From Humibacter sp. RRB41 (GTDB lineage: Bacteria > Actinomycetota > Actinomycetes > Actinomycetales > Microbacteriaceae), in contig NZ_JAKWJQ010000006.1 of assembly GCF_022761015.1 (NCBI RefSeq), positions 124,001 through 188,000 on the forward strand: a stretch of DNA of 64,000 nucleotides. The letters run 5' to 3'. The notes beneath the pieces were generated by a model. It made no database searches, was not told where the DNA came from, and was given only the letters and a program-made list of their open reading frames with translations. This document shows positions 1-8,778 of the stretch, piece after piece (position 1 is the first letter of the stretch; each line of letters opens with the position of its first letter). Position numbers and translations under genes: made by a program.

Positions 1-410
1 ACGACGCCTACTACGGCAGCGCGCAGAAGGTGCGAACGCTCATCCAGCGCGACTTCGCCGCGGCTTTCGACAAGGCCGATGTGCTGATCAGCCCCGCTGC
101 GCCGACCACGGCGTTCAAGCTCGGCGAGAAGATCGACGACCCGCTGGCGATGTACCTGAACGACGTCACCACGATTCCGGCGAACCTCGCCGGTGTTCCC
201 GGGCTGGCACTCCCGGTCGGGCTCGCGCCAGAAGACGGGTTGCCGGTCGGTCTGCAGATCATGGCGCCGGCACGAGCGGATGCGCGGCTGTACACGGTGG
301 GCGCCGCGCTCGAGCGGCTTCTCGAAGCAGGGTGGGGGCATCCGTTGCTCTCGCGGGCCCCGGTGCTGGCCGAAACCGAGATGTTCGCGAGCGAGGAGGG
401 AGCGGTCTGA
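1..410 (+). CDS. gatA: Asp/Glu-tRNA(Asn/Gln) amidotransferase subunit A, C-terminal part
   Basis: The left window edge cuts this gene, so only about 135 C-terminal residues are visible. The reading begins [18 protein letters not shown], the conserved stretch following the amidase core in GatA, and continues with the SPAAPTTAF and [15 protein letters not shown] segments. GatA is the glutaminase/amidase subunit of GatCAB, which converts misacylated Glu-tRNA(Gln) or Asp-tRNA(Asn) to the correct aminoacyl-tRNA. The amidase Ser-Ser-Lys triad lies outside the window. The TGA stop overlaps the gatB ATG by one base (TGATG at 408-412), so the two are almost certainly translationally coupled. Identification is secure from both the motif content and the gatB neighbour. 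Confidence 0.95.
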   Translation, partial: DAYYGSAQKVRTLIQRDFAAAFDKADVLISPAAPTTAFKLGEKIDDPLAMYLNDVTTIPANLAGVPGLALPVGLAPEDGLPVGLQIMAPARADARLYTVGAALERLLEAGWGHPLLSRAPVLAETEMFASEEGAV

Positions 411-1906
411 TGGCGAAAGACGCCCTGATGGATTACGACAAGGCCCTCGAACTCTTCGAGCCGGTGCTCGGTTTCGAGGTGCACGTCGAACTGAACACCA
501 AAACCAAGATGTTCTGCGGCTGCGCGAACGAATTCGGCTCCGGCGCGAACACGAACACGTGCCCGACCTGTCTCGGCCTCCCCGGTGGTCTGCCGCAGGT
601 GAACCACAAGGCGATCGAGTCGAGCATCCGCATCGGGCTGGCGCTCGGCTGCGACGTCGCGGAGAGCTCCCGCTTCGCCCGCAAGCAGTACTTCTACCCG
701 GACACGTCGAAGAACTTCCAAACGTCGCAGTACGACGACCCGATCGCTCACGACGGTCAGGTCACCGTCGAACTGGAGGACGGCCGCCAGGTGACGGTGC
801 TCATCGAGCGTGCGCACATGGAAGAGGATGCCGGCAAGCTCACGCACGCCGGCGCGACCGGTCGCATCCAGGGCGCGGATTACTCGCTGGTCGACTACAA
901 CCGCGGCGGTGTTCCGCTCGTCGAGATCGTCACCAGGCTGATCGAGGGAACCGAGGCGGATGCCCCGGAGGTCGGACGCGCATACGTCGCCCACATCCGC
1001 GAACTCGTGAAGGCGCTCGGCGTCTCGAACGCGCGCATGGAGGAGGGCAACGTGCGCTGCGATGCGAACATCTCGCTGCGCCCCCGCGGCTCCGACGTGC
1101 TCGGCACACGCACGGAGACGAAGAACGTGAACTCGTTGCGTTCCGTTGAGCGTGCCGTGCGGTACGAGATCCAGCGGCAGGCGGCCATCTTGGCTGGTGG
1201 CGGCACGATCACGCAGGAGACCAGGCACTGGCACGAGGACACCGGGACGACCTCGGCAGGGCGTCCGAAGAGCGACGCCGACGACTACCGGTACTTCCCC
1301 GAGCCCGACCTGGTACCGGTCGCTCCGAGCCGCGAGTGGGTCGAGGAGTTGCGCGGCACGCTGCCCGAGCCGCCGTCCGAGCGTCGCGCCAGGCTTCGCG
1401 AGGCGTGGGGGTTCACTGCGCTCGAGCTGCAAGACGTCGTCAACGCCGATCTGCTCGACGCGGTCGAGGCGACCGTCGCAGAGGGTGCGTCGCCGGCATC
1501 CGCTCGCAAGTGGTGGACGGGGGAGATCGCCCGGGTCGCGAATTCCCGCGGCGTCGCGGCGACCAGCCTGGTCTCGCCGTTGCAGATTGCCGAGCTCGTC
1601 GCACTCATCGACAGCGGTGACCTCACCGACCGGCTCGCCCGCCAGGTGCTGGAGGGTGTCATCGAGGGCGAGGGCTCGCCCTCGAAGGTCGTCGAGTCCC
1701 GCGGCCTCAAGGTCGTTTCAGATGACGGTGCGTTGATCGCCGCCATCGATACCGCACTGGCGGCGCAGCCCGATGTGCTGGCGAAGATCCGCGACGGCAA
1801 GGTGCAGGCGGCGGGAGCGGTGATCGGGGCCGTCATGAAGGCGATGAAGGGCCAAGCGGATGCCGCGCGCGTGCGCGAACTCGTGCTGGAGCGTGCCGCG
1901 CAATAG
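410..1906 (+). CDS. gatB: Asp/Glu-tRNA(Asn/Gln) amidotransferase subunit B
   Basis: A 498-residue GatB, full family length. It binds the misacylated tRNA and carries the kinase-like active site that phosphorylates the Glu/Asp side chain before amidation by ammonia channelled from GatA. Visible hallmarks are [18 protein letters not shown] near residue 20, the [11 protein letters not shown] Cys pair, the signature [14 protein letters not shown] near residue 165 and [12 protein letters not shown] near 290; the C-terminal YqeY-like tail domain follows. ATG at 410 overlaps the gatA stop and lies a few bases after GGAGGGAG (394-401), a good ribosome site, so an earlier in-frame start inside gatA is not needed. 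Confidence is very high. Confidence 0.97.
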   Translation: MAKDALMDYDKALELFEPVLGFEVHVELNTKTKMFCGCANEFGSGANTNTCPTCLGLPGGLPQVNHKAIESSIRIGLALGCDVAESSRFARKQYFYPDTSKNFQTSQYDDPIAHDGQVTVELEDGRQVTVLIERAHMEEDAGKLTHAGATGRIQGADYSLVDYNRGGVPLVEIVTRLIEGTEADAPEVGRAYVAHIRELVKALGVSNARMEEGNVRCDANISLRPRGSDVLGTRTETKNVNSLRSVERAVRYEIQRQAAILAGGGTITQETRHWHEDTGTTSAGRPKSDADDYRYFPEPDLVPVAPSREWVEELRGTLPEPPSERRARLREAWGFTALELQDVVNADLLDAVEATVAEGASPASARKWWTGEIARVANSRGVAATSLVSPLQIAELVALIDSGDLTDRLARQVLEGVIEGEGSPSKVVESRGLKVVSDDGALIAAIDTALAAQPDVLAKIRDGKVQAAGAVIGAVMKAMKGQADAARVRELVLERAAQ

Positions 1907-1979
1907 AGTTCCGTGCATTTTGTCGGATCGGTGCGGTCTCGCGCGACGAGGGTGTGAGTGAACGACGAAAGGAACGCTC

Positions 1980-2306
1980 ATGCGATACATGTTGCTGATC
2001 TGCACCGACCCGACGGGCGAGCCCGAGGAATCGGCCGATGTGCCCATCGACCAGTGGGTGAACGAGCTCGACGCGTCGGGCGAGCGCATCCTCGGGGAAC
2101 GGCTTCCCGCAGAGGACGCGAAGGTGGTGCGCAGGCGCGGCAAGCGGCTGATCGTCACGGACGGCCCGTTCGCCGAGTCGAAGGAGCAGATCGCCGGGTT
2201 CGATCTGATCGAGGCGGAATCGTTGGAGCGCGCCCTCGAGATCGCCGCACGGCATCCGATGGCCCGTGGCGGTCTCGTCGAGGTGCGCCAGTTCTACCAG
2301 GAGTGA
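1980..2306 (+). CDS. YCII/DGPF-domain protein
   Basis: A 108-residue single-domain protein of the YCII-related (DGPF) family, with the namesake VTDGPFAESKEQ motif at residues 59-70 and the beta strand MRYMLLICTD at the N terminus. The family has a ferredoxin-like fold and is often encoded beside ECF sigma factors; the biochemical role is not established and none is encoded next to it here. The start has an AAAGGAA ribosome site a few bases upstream. The gene stands alone: gatB ends 73 bases before it, and a repeat/hairpin element follows it. Confidence 0.85.
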   Translation: MRYMLLICTDPTGEPEESADVPIDQWVNELDASGERILGERLPAEDAKVVRRRGKRLIVTDGPFAESKEQIAGFDLIEAESLERALEIAARHPMARGGLVEVRQFYQE

Positions 2307-2337
2307 CCATCATCCGGCCGCCCGTGCCCGACTGACC

Positions 2338-2442
2338 GTCCGTGCCGGCCTGCCCAGCCATCCGTGCCGGCCGGCCCCCAGCCGTCCGTGCCGGCCGGCC
2401 CCCAGCCGTCCGTGCCGGCCGGCCCCCAGCCGTCCGTGCCGG
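2338..2442 (+). repeat. Tandem repeat, 24-bp unit, about 4.5 copies
   Basis: Direct tandem copies of a GC-rich 24-bp unit (core GTCCGTGCCGGCC then GGCCCCCAGCC). The first copy (2338-2359) is 22 bp and diverged; copies at 2360-2383, 2384-2407 and 2408-2431 are nearly identical; a partial copy ends at 2442, inside the left arm of the long inverted repeat that follows. No spacer variation, so it is not a CRISPR array. Confidence 0.9.
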
Positions 2443-2517
2443 AATTCGGAGATTCGTGGCGACACGCCGCACCTCGGGTGCGACGTGCCGTATCCGATGG
2501 CAGATCTCCGAATTCCG
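2440..2517. repeat. Long inverted repeat with nested hairpin
   Basis: The left arm 2440-2453 (CGGAATTCGGAGAT) is perfectly complementary to the right arm 2504-2517. The 50-nt centre contains its own hairpin, a 6-bp stem CGCACC/GGTGCG with loop TCG at 2468-2482. It directly abuts the 24-bp tandem repeat. It lies between two same-direction genes and could terminate transcription, but the combination matches the element at 42134-42246 in architecture and may be a dispersed element. Confidence 0.8.
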
Positions 2518-2556
2518 CACCGGCGTGGGTGATCTGCAGCGTGGTTGAATGGCGGA

Positions 2557-4152
2557 ATGCGATCAGGAGCCTCCGACGTCCACGCGGCGGAGGAGGAACT
2601 CGATCCCGTCTCGATCGCTCTCCTCCGTGAGGATCTTCGTGCCGCGGGCTACACGGTCGCCCGGCTCGAGGAGCTCTGGGGCGACGAGGCGGCCGCCGCC
2701 CTGGGCCGCGGGCACCGTACTGCTGCGAAGCGCGCGGCCCACGGTGGAGTGGAGCGAGGGGATCCGGTCGCGGTGCTGGGCGTCGCCTTCATCCTGGGTC
2801 TGTCCGTGCCGGAGCAGGCGATGGCATCCGCGCTCCCGCACCTAACGGTGGAGGGCGCCGAACGCCTCGGACTGCTCGAGAGGGCATCGGACGACCCCGG
2901 CGCGCTGATCGCCCTCATCGACCTGCGGCCGTACGCGTTCGCAGACGACCTCGGCAGCGGCGAGTGGTGGATCGCCTCCGATCTCGGCGAGCTCGCCGTC
3001 GGACACGCTCTGCGCGAGGACCACGTTCTCGGCGTCGGCGGTGCCTCCAACACGCTGAGTTCGATCATGATCCGTGACCACGTGACGACGGCCCTCGACC
3101 TGGGAACCGGATGCGGCATCCAGGCGCTGCACGCGTCCCGTCACGCCGATCGCGTGGTCGCCACCGACATCTCTGCACGAGCGCTGCGCCTTGCCGAGTT
3201 CAACGCGGTGCTGAACGACGTGCGCAACGTGGAATTCCGGTTGGGCGACATGTTCGAGCCGGTGGCAGGCGAGCGGTTCGACCAGATCGTCTCCAACCCG
3301 CCGTTCGTGATCACTCCGCGCGTGGCGGGCGTGCCCGAGTACGAGTATCGCGACGGCGGACTGGCAGGAGATGCAATCGTCCGCGACGTCGTACGTGGCG
3401 TGCGCGAGCATCTGAACCCCGGCGGGGTCGCGCAGTTCCTCGGCAACTGGGAGTACCACGGCGAGAGCGAGGCGTTCGACCGGGTACGTGAGTGGCTGGG
3501 CGACGAGTCAGCGGCGGGGGCACTGGATGCCTGGGTCGTGGAGCGCGAGCTGCAGGATGCCCCACAGTACGCCGAGACCTGGATCCGCGACGGAGGAACC
3601 CGGCAGGGCACCGCCGAATTCGAGCGGCTGACGGCTGCCTGGCTCGACGACTTCGCGGCACGCGACGTTCGCTACGTGGGGTTCGGGTACGTGACGCTCC
3701 GTCGTCCACACGACGAGCTCGTGTCGCTGCGGCGATTCGAATCCGTCGAATCGACCGGCGCTGCGGAGGGCGGGCTCGGGCCGCACCTGGCTCGCGGCCT
3801 GCGCGCGGGAGCCTGGCTGGCATCCGCAGACGACGCCGAACTGCAGGTGTCGACACTCGTCATCTGCGGTGACGTGACCGAGCAACGGCACTACTGGCCG
3901 GGCGCCGAGGACCCGACGGCGATCACGCTCGCCCAGGGTGGCGGCTTCGGGCGCACCATCGCCGTCGACACGGGCCTCGCCGCTTTCGTCGGCGCCTGCG
4001 ACGGCGATCTCGCTGTGGGCGTGATCATCGGCGCACTGGCAGATCTACTGGGCGTAGACGCTGTGGAGCTCGCGGCCGACCTGCTGCCGCGCGTCCGCGA
4101 GCTCGTTTTCGTCGGCATGCTCGAGCCGCAGGGCCTCGACGCCGGCGACTGA
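2557..4152 (+). CDS. Class I SAM-dependent methyltransferase, PrmC/HemK-like
   Basis: About 531 residues. A helical N-terminal domain of about 170 residues precedes a Rossmann methyltransferase domain: motif I LDLGTGCGIQALHAS near residue 180, the acidic VVATDIS strand, and the catalytic NPPF (VSNPPFV) near residue 246, which marks enzymes that methylate amide or exocyclic amino nitrogens (PrmC, RsmC, DNA adenine types). A long C-terminal domain of about 200 residues follows. Such two-domain proteins are widespread in Actinobacteria and usually annotated only as methyltransferase; the substrate is unknown. I chose ATG 2557 over an upstream TTG because a TTGAAT -10-like box ends six bases before it, matching the leaderless pattern of this genome. 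Confidence 0.85.
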   Translation: MRSGASDVHAAEEELDPVSIALLREDLRAAGYTVARLEELWGDEAAAALGRGHRTAAKRAAHGGVERGDPVAVLGVAFILGLSVPEQAMASALPHLTVEGAERLGLLERASDDPGALIALIDLRPYAFADDLGSGEWWIASDLGELAVGHALREDHVLGVGGASNTLSSIMIRDHVTTALDLGTGCGIQALHASRHADRVVATDISARALRLAEFNAVLNDVRNVEFRLGDMFEPVAGERFDQIVSNPPFVITPRVAGVPEYEYRDGGLAGDAIVRDVVRGVREHLNPGGVAQFLGNWEYHGESEAFDRVREWLGDESAAGALDAWVVERELQDAPQYAETWIRDGGTRQGTAEFERLTAAWLDDFAARDVRYVGFGYVTLRRPHDELVSLRRFESVESTGAAEGGLGPHLARGLRAGAWLASADDAELQVSTLVICGDVTEQRHYWPGAEDPTAITLAQGGGFGRTIAVDTGLAAFVGACDGDLAVGVIIGALADLLGVDAVELAADLLPRVRELVFVGMLEPQGLDAGD

Positions 4153-4172
4153 TGAGCGGGGCTGCATGTTCC

Positions 4173-4178
4173 TAGACT
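4173..4178 (+). promoter_or_regulatory. -10 box TAGACT, leaderless promoter
   Basis: TAGACT followed by seven bases and the ATG at 4186, so the transcript probably begins at the start codon. Confidence 0.6.
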
Positions 4179-4185
4179 GGAGCAC

Positions 4186-4638
4186 ATGCCAGAACCCGTC
4201 CCCGGCTCGCAGCCTTCGCGTGCGCCCCTCTCATCGGGCACCATCGTGCTCGCAGCCGTGCTCGACGTGATCCTCCTGCTCGCGTTCGTGCTGATCGGCC
4301 GTGGAAGCCACGGCGAGAATGTGGTCGGTGGGGCCCTCGTGACCTTCTGGCCGTTCGCGGTGGGCCTCGTCATCGGTTGGCTGGTGTGCCTGGCGTGGAG
4401 TCGGCCGATGGTGATGTGGCCCACCGGTGTCGTGGTGTGGGTGTCCACGCTTGTGATCGGCATGATCCTGCGTGTGGTGAGCGGCCAGGGGATCGCCGTG
4501 TCGTTCGTGATCGTCGCTGCCATCGTGCTAGCCGTGTTCCTGGTCGGATGGCGTGCCGTCGCCCTGCTCGTGACGACGCTCCGGCGCAGGCGCTCAACTG
4601 CGCGGACCACGCCCGCAGTCGGCGGCACCGGCCGCTGA
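4186..4638 (+). CDS. DUF3054-type integral membrane protein
   Basis: 150 residues with about four hydrophobic segments separated by short loops, ending in a basic Arg-rich cytoplasmic tail. The pattern (helix pair, WPFAVGLVIGWLV, SRPMVMWPTG loop, two more helices) matches the DUF3054 family of small actinobacterial membrane proteins, whose function is unknown. It is transcribed from its own leaderless promoter and precedes an MpaB-type oxygenase gene by 30 bases, so the two may be cotranscribed. Confidence 0.75.
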   Translation: MPEPVPGSQPSRAPLSSGTIVLAAVLDVILLLAFVLIGRGSHGENVVGGALVTFWPFAVGLVIGWLVCLAWSRPMVMWPTGVVVWVSTLVIGMILRVVSGQGIAVSFVIVAAIVLAVFLVGWRAVALLVTTLRRRRSTARTTPAVGGTGR

Positions 4639-4668
4639 CCGCGGCGTGCTGACCGGAACGGCCGACGG

Positions 4669-5571
4669 ATGTCCCGACTCACCGAACCGCTGAGGGCCAG
4701 GCTGCAGGAGACCCTGAGCGGCCAGCAGACCGGCCTGCCCGACTGGATCAGCGAGTTCGAGCACGGAACAGACGCAGGATACTTCGGCCCTGGCTCGGCG
4801 GTGTGGGCCGTCAACGGCGGCATGTCGACCCTTGTCGCAGGCGTGCGCGCCCTGCTCATGCAGGCACTGCATCCCGGCGCTCTCGCCGGCGTCTACGACT
4901 GGTCTCGGTTCAGAGAGGACCCGCTCGGCCGGCTCAGCGGCACGATCCGCTGGATCTTCACCGTCAGCTACGGCGACACCACGCAGGCCGTGCACGGCTC
5001 GGAGTGGGTGAAACGTCTGCACGAGCGGGTCGTGGGCGACTACGTGGACGGGCACGGGCATCCTGCGCGGTATGCCGCCAACGACCCCGACCTGGCCAGA
5101 TGGGTGCACCTGGCCTTCACCGACGCGTTCCTCTCGACGTACGAGATCTGGGGCAGCGGCGTACCTGGCGGCTCGGACGCGTACGTGGACGAGTGGGCGA
5201 TCGCGGGTGAGCTGATGGGCGTCGTGGATCCGCCGCGCACGAGAGCCGAGCTCAAGGCCGCCCTGCATGGCTACGCGGATGCCGGCGAGCTGCGTTGCGA
5301 CGACCACACCCGCGAGGTGGTGCGCTTCGTCCGCCGCGCGCCGCTGCGTCGCTCTCTTCGTCCGTCGTACGCGGTGCTCTTCGGTGGCGCGGTCTCATCG
5401 CTCGAACCGCGCTTCCGCGAACTTCTCGGGCTGCGGATGCCCCACCTCGGCCCCATCCAGCTGCCCGTGAGGGCGGTGACCGGGCTGGTGCTGCGCGGCG
5501 CCGGCAGCCTGCTCGGGGAACAGACGGCGGGGGAGCGGGCCGCGCGCGTGCGTTTGGAAGCGCTGGGCTGA
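4669..5571 (+). CDS. MpaB-family oxygenase (DUF2236)
   Basis: A 300-residue protein with the family pattern FGPGSAVWAVNGGM, LLMQALHPGALAGVYD and the later LHLAFTD-like helix (WVHLAFTDAFLSTYE). DUF2236 includes fungal MpaB and bacterial latex-clearing protein Lcp; Lcp binds a b-type heme and cleaves polyisoprene. The conserved HP pair after ALLMQAL and the helical arrangement are kept, but the substrate cannot be inferred. No signal peptide is apparent, unlike secreted Lcp, so a cytoplasmic oxidoreductase role is likelier. It ends 13 bases before the convergent DUF1345 gene. Confidence 0.8.
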   Translation: MSRLTEPLRARLQETLSGQQTGLPDWISEFEHGTDAGYFGPGSAVWAVNGGMSTLVAGVRALLMQALHPGALAGVYDWSRFREDPLGRLSGTIRWIFTVSYGDTTQAVHGSEWVKRLHERVVGDYVDGHGHPARYAANDPDLARWVHLAFTDAFLSTYEIWGSGVPGGSDAYVDEWAIAGELMGVVDPPRTRAELKAALHGYADAGELRCDDHTREVVRFVRRAPLRRSLRPSYAVLFGGAVSSLEPRFRELLGLRMPHLGPIQLPVRAVTGLVLRGAGSLLGEQTAGERAARVRLEALG

Positions 5572-5584
5572 GAGCGCACGACGA

Positions 5585-6238
5585 TCAGAACGCGAGCCCG
5601 GCCACCAGGTTGACGACCGAGGCCAGCACCACGGTTCCGAAGACGTACGACAACAATGTGTGCCTGAGGATGACGGATCGCAGCTGCGTCGTGCTGATGT
5701 TCGTGTCCGACACCTGGAACGTCATGCCGAGGTCGAAAGCCAGGTAGGCGAAGTCGATGTACCGCGGATCCTCGTCATCGTTGAAGTCGATGCCACCGAC
5801 GGGCTCGGTGTAGTAGATGCGCGCATAGCGCAGCGTGTAGAGGGTGTGCAGCAACGTCCACGACAAAGCGACGCTGAGAAGAGCCATCGTCGCACCGACG
5901 CCCTGAGCCACGCCGTGGGTCTTGCTCGTGTGGATCAGGAGCACCGCGACGGCGCCAAGGCTGGCCACCGAGAGCAGCAGGATGAGCAGCTCGCTCACCG
6001 TTCGACCCGGGTCCTCCCGGGTCGCATGCAGCTTGGTGGTGACGCCGTCGAACCTGCTGATCACGAGCCAGACCCACAGGATGTAGCTGGCGCACGCCGC
6101 CGCCCAGCCGCCGACCGGTGCGTACCACCACGATCCGCTCAGAGCGATCGCTGCACCGACGATGACGCCGACGATCAGCATCGCCAGCAGTCGTTCCCTC
6201 GACCTGTTGCGCCCCTTCGGATCCAGCGTGATGCTCAC
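5585..6238 (-). CDS. DUF1345 integral membrane protein
   Basis: 217 residues with about five or six transmembrane helices. The family signature LLHTLYTLRYARIYY followed by an acidic loop (DFNDDEDPRYIDFAYLAF) and DLGMTFQVSD is clearly present. DUF1345 proteins are conserved inner-membrane proteins without a known function. The gene is convergent with the MpaB-family gene and shows no operon partner. Confidence 0.85.
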   Translation of the reverse strand: MSITLDPKGRNRSRERLLAMLIVGVIVGAAIALSGSWWYAPVGGWAAACASYILWVWLVISRFDGVTTKLHATREDPGRTVSELLILLLSVASLGAVAVLLIHTSKTHGVAQGVGATMALLSVALSWTLLHTLYTLRYARIYYTEPVGGIDFNDDEDPRYIDFAYLAFDLGMTFQVSDTNISTTQLRSVILRHTLLSYVFGTVVLASVVNLVAGLAF

Positions 6239-6311
6239 AGCACGATGCTGGCACGCGCGGCGCGTCGCTGTCCTTCCGGCGCGCCGACCCTCACGGCCGT
6301 GCGGCGGCCGA

Positions 6312-8000
6312 TCAGCCCTCGTTCCGGCCAGCGAGGTCTGCGACCACCTGACGCCGGAGCACCTTGCCGACGATCGAGCGCGGCAGCTCCTTCACCTCGA
6401 ACACCTTCCGCGGAACCTTGTACGGCGTCATGATCGTGCGCGCGTACGCCCTGATCGACTCGGCGTCGAACGGCACGCCGGGCTTCATGATCACGGCGGC
6501 GACGACATCCTCACCGCCGCGCGAGTGGGGGAGTCCCACGACCGAGACATCCGCGATGCCGTCGTAGGTGCGCAGCTCGTCCTCCACCTCGGTCGGCGAC
6601 ACGTTGAAGCCGCCGGTGATGATCAGCTCCTTGATGCGGTCGACGATGCGCACGAAGCCCTGGGCATCCATCGTGACGATGTCGCCGGTGCGCAGCCAGC
6701 CGTCGGCATCCAGCACCTTCGCGGTCTCCTCTGGCTTGCGCCAGTAGCCGCGGAACACCTGGGGGCCTCTGGCCTGCAGCTCGCCCTCCTCGCCTGAATC
6801 GACCACGGCACCCGTGTCGGGATCGATGACGCGCAGTTCGGTGCTGGGCAACGGCAGTCCGACCGTGCCCGCCTTGCGCGTCGAGCCGACAGGGTTCGCC
6901 ATCAGCACGGGCGACGCCTCGCTGAGACCGTAACCCTCGACGAGGTAGCCTCCGGTCTGCTTCTCCCAGAGGTCGACGATCGTCTGCGGCAGACTCATTG
7001 CGCCCGAGATCGCGATCTCGATGCCGGCCAGCGAGACGTCGCGCGCCTTCGCGGCGGCGACCAGTCGCTCGTAGATCGGCGGCACGGCGGGCAGGAACGT
7101 CGCGGGGCGCTTCTTCACGACGTCGAGCACCGAATCCGGATCGAAGTTCGGAAACAGCACGAGCCGGGCGCCCATGCTCATCGCGAACGTGAGGCAGAGC
7201 GTCAGCCCGTAGGCGTGGAACAGCGGGAGCACGGCGTAGACGACGGATGTTCCGCGCGGCACGCTCGGCACCCAGGCCCGCGCCTGCGCGGCATTCGCCA
7301 CCAGGTTGCCGTGGGTGAGCTCGACGCCCTTCGGCAGTCCCGTCGTGCCACTCGTGTACTGGATGAGGGCGAGGTCGTCCACCTCCGGGCGGGGAACGGA
7401 TGCCTTGATCGGCTCCGCCTTCAGCAGCGAGTCCCAGCCGACGGCCCCTGTCGTCTTCGCCTGGAGCTGCGCCCTGGCGGCGCGCGACTTGGCCAGCGGA
7501 AGCCGCAGGGCGAAGCGCAGGCGCGCGGGCATGGCATCGACGATGTCGACGGCGATGATCTTCTCGAGACCGACGTCGCCAGGCAGCTCTTGCAGCGTGC
7601 CGACGACCTTGGTCCACGCGATCGCAACCGTCGCGCCATGGTCCTCGAACTGGTGGCGCATCTCGCGTGGTGTGTACAGCGGGTTGTGCTCGACGACCAC
7701 GGCGCCGATCCGCAGTGCCGCGTAGAACGCGACGACGTGCTGCGGGCAGTTGGGGAGCACGAGGGCAACCCGGTCGCCGGCGCGCACGCCGAGCGCGGCG
7801 AGCCCGCCTGCCATGTGATCGATGGCGTCGCCGAGCTCACGGTACGTCGTCGTCGCGCCGAAGAACTCCAGCGCGACGTGGTCGGCGTACGTCGACACGG
7901 AGTCTTCGATCAGGTGCGGCAGAGACGCGGCCGGCGGGTCGATGTCGGCGGGAACGCCGTCAGCGTAGCTCGACAACCACGGGCGTTCGGCGCTGCTCAT
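6312..8000 (-). CDS. Long-chain fatty-acid-CoA ligase (AMP-forming)
   Basis: 562 residues, the normal length of FadD-type acyl-CoA synthetases. The ATP/AMP-binding motif YTSGTTGLPKG is at residues 215-225, followed by GYGLSEASP, the RTGD motif and the C-terminal domain with the ITGGFNVSPTEVE segment and a conserved catalytic Lys in the GKVLRR tail. It activates a fatty acid via acyl-adenylate to acyl-CoA in the cytoplasm. Transcription is leaderless: TACGCT (8013-8008) ends seven bases before the ATG. It stands alone between a membrane protein and a DinB-like gene. Chain-length preference cannot be read from the sequence. Confidence 0.9.
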   Translation of the reverse strand: MSSAERPWLSSYADGVPADIDPPAASLPHLIEDSVSTYADHVALEFFGATTTYRELGDAIDHMAGGLAALGVRAGDRVALVLPNCPQHVVAFYAALRIGAVVVEHNPLYTPREMRHQFEDHGATVAIAWTKVVGTLQELPGDVGLEKIIAVDIVDAMPARLRFALRLPLAKSRAARAQLQAKTTGAVGWDSLLKAEPIKASVPRPEVDDLALIQYTSGTTGLPKGVELTHGNLVANAAQARAWVPSVPRGTSVVYAVLPLFHAYGLTLCLTFAMSMGARLVLFPNFDPDSVLDVVKKRPATFLPAVPPIYERLVAAAKARDVSLAGIEIAISGAMSLPQTIVDLWEKQTGGYLVEGYGLSEASPVLMANPVGSTRKAGTVGLPLPSTELRVIDPDTGAVVDSGEEGELQARGPQVFRGYWRKPEETAKVLDADGWLRTGDIVTMDAQGFVRIVDRIKELIITGGFNVSPTEVEDELRTYDGIADVSVVGLPHSRGGEDVVAAVIMKPGVPFDAESIRAYARTIMTPYKVPRKVFEVKELPRSIVGKVLRRQVVADLAGRNEG

Positions 8001-8007
8001 GAGACCA

Positions 8008-8013
8008 AGCGTA
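8008..8013 (-). promoter_or_regulatory. -10 box TACGCT for the acyl-CoA ligase
   Basis: Seven bases separate the hexamer from the ATG at 8000, the recurring leaderless arrangement. Confidence 0.55.
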
Positions 8014-8084
8014 GGCGGACGGCGACGCCGTGCGCAGCTTCCGTTCCCGCCGCGCAGGCGCGTTGATGTGCTGGGCGCGTGGCG

Positions 8085-8654
8085 CTACGCGGCGAGGCGG
8101 TCGTCGCGCCCCGTGAGCGCCAGCAGACGCGACTGCAGCGATGCGTTCTCGGGTACAGGCACAGGAGACGCGAACAGTCCGCTCGCCTCGAGGGTGTCCT
8201 TCTGCGGCTCGAACACCGTCCACGCCGCGGCGACCAGCGGCTCCCCGAGCTGGTCGTCTGCGCCGATGGCGCGCGACAGATCCCACGTGTGCACGATGAC
8301 GTCCGATGCCTGCTCACGCAGGTACGCGCTGGCGGGCACGATGTCGTACGAGAGGTTCACCTTCGCATCCGGAGCGACGGATGCCCATGCCCGCGTCGCC
8401 TCAGCCGAATACCTGCGCCACTCGGCGACGAGGTCGGTCCCGAGCGGCTCGAGGCGAGACCTCGCCTCGCCGACCGTTCGTCCCGCCAGCAGGAGCGGAA
8501 CCCACTGCTGCTCCTCGATCACGTGCGAGACGAGCGCCCGCACATCCCACTCGTCGTCGGGGGTCGGTGCCGACCAGTCGACGACCAACCCGACGCGCTC
8601 GCCGAATGCCGCGTGCGCGCCGACTTGAACGTCCAGCCAGTCCGAGAATGACAT
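8085..8654 (-). CDS. TIGR03086-type DinB-like (mycothiol-dependent isomerase N-domain) protein
   Basis: 189 residues. The pattern WDVRALVSHVIEEQQW near the N terminus and HTWDLSRAIG near residue 125 is that of the DinB/maleylpyruvate-isomerase-type four-helix bundle found as single-domain proteins (TIGR03086) in Actinobacteria; His in SHV and HTWD are the expected metal ligands. Specific function unknown, perhaps a thiol-dependent transferase. The start chosen is ATG 8654 because AGAGGAAA precedes it at proper spacing. An in-frame ATG at 8762 would add 36 low-complexity residues without a good ribosome site. The NAD(P)-binding gene just upstream may share its mRNA. Confidence 0.75.
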   Translation of the reverse strand: MSFSDWLDVQVGAHAAFGERVGLVVDWSAPTPDDEWDVRALVSHVIEEQQWVPLLLAGRTVGEARSRLEPLGTDLVAEWRRYSAEATRAWASVAPDAKVNLSYDIVPASAYLREQASDVIVHTWDLSRAIGADDQLGEPLVAAAWTVFEPQKDTLEASGLFASPVPVPENASLQSRLLALTGRDDRLAA

Positions 8655-8778
8655 GCCGTGTTTCCTCTGTTCCGAGTCGTGATCCCGGCCAGCGGCAGTC
8701 TCCTGCTCGCCGACCAGTGCTTGGTCGTGTGTGTTCCAGAACCTCGGATCGTGGTCGTTCATTCCGGCATGTTCCGTT

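Noticed and set aside
2338-2442. CRISPR array
   Set aside because: The unit repeats with no unique spacers; it is a tandem satellite-like repeat.
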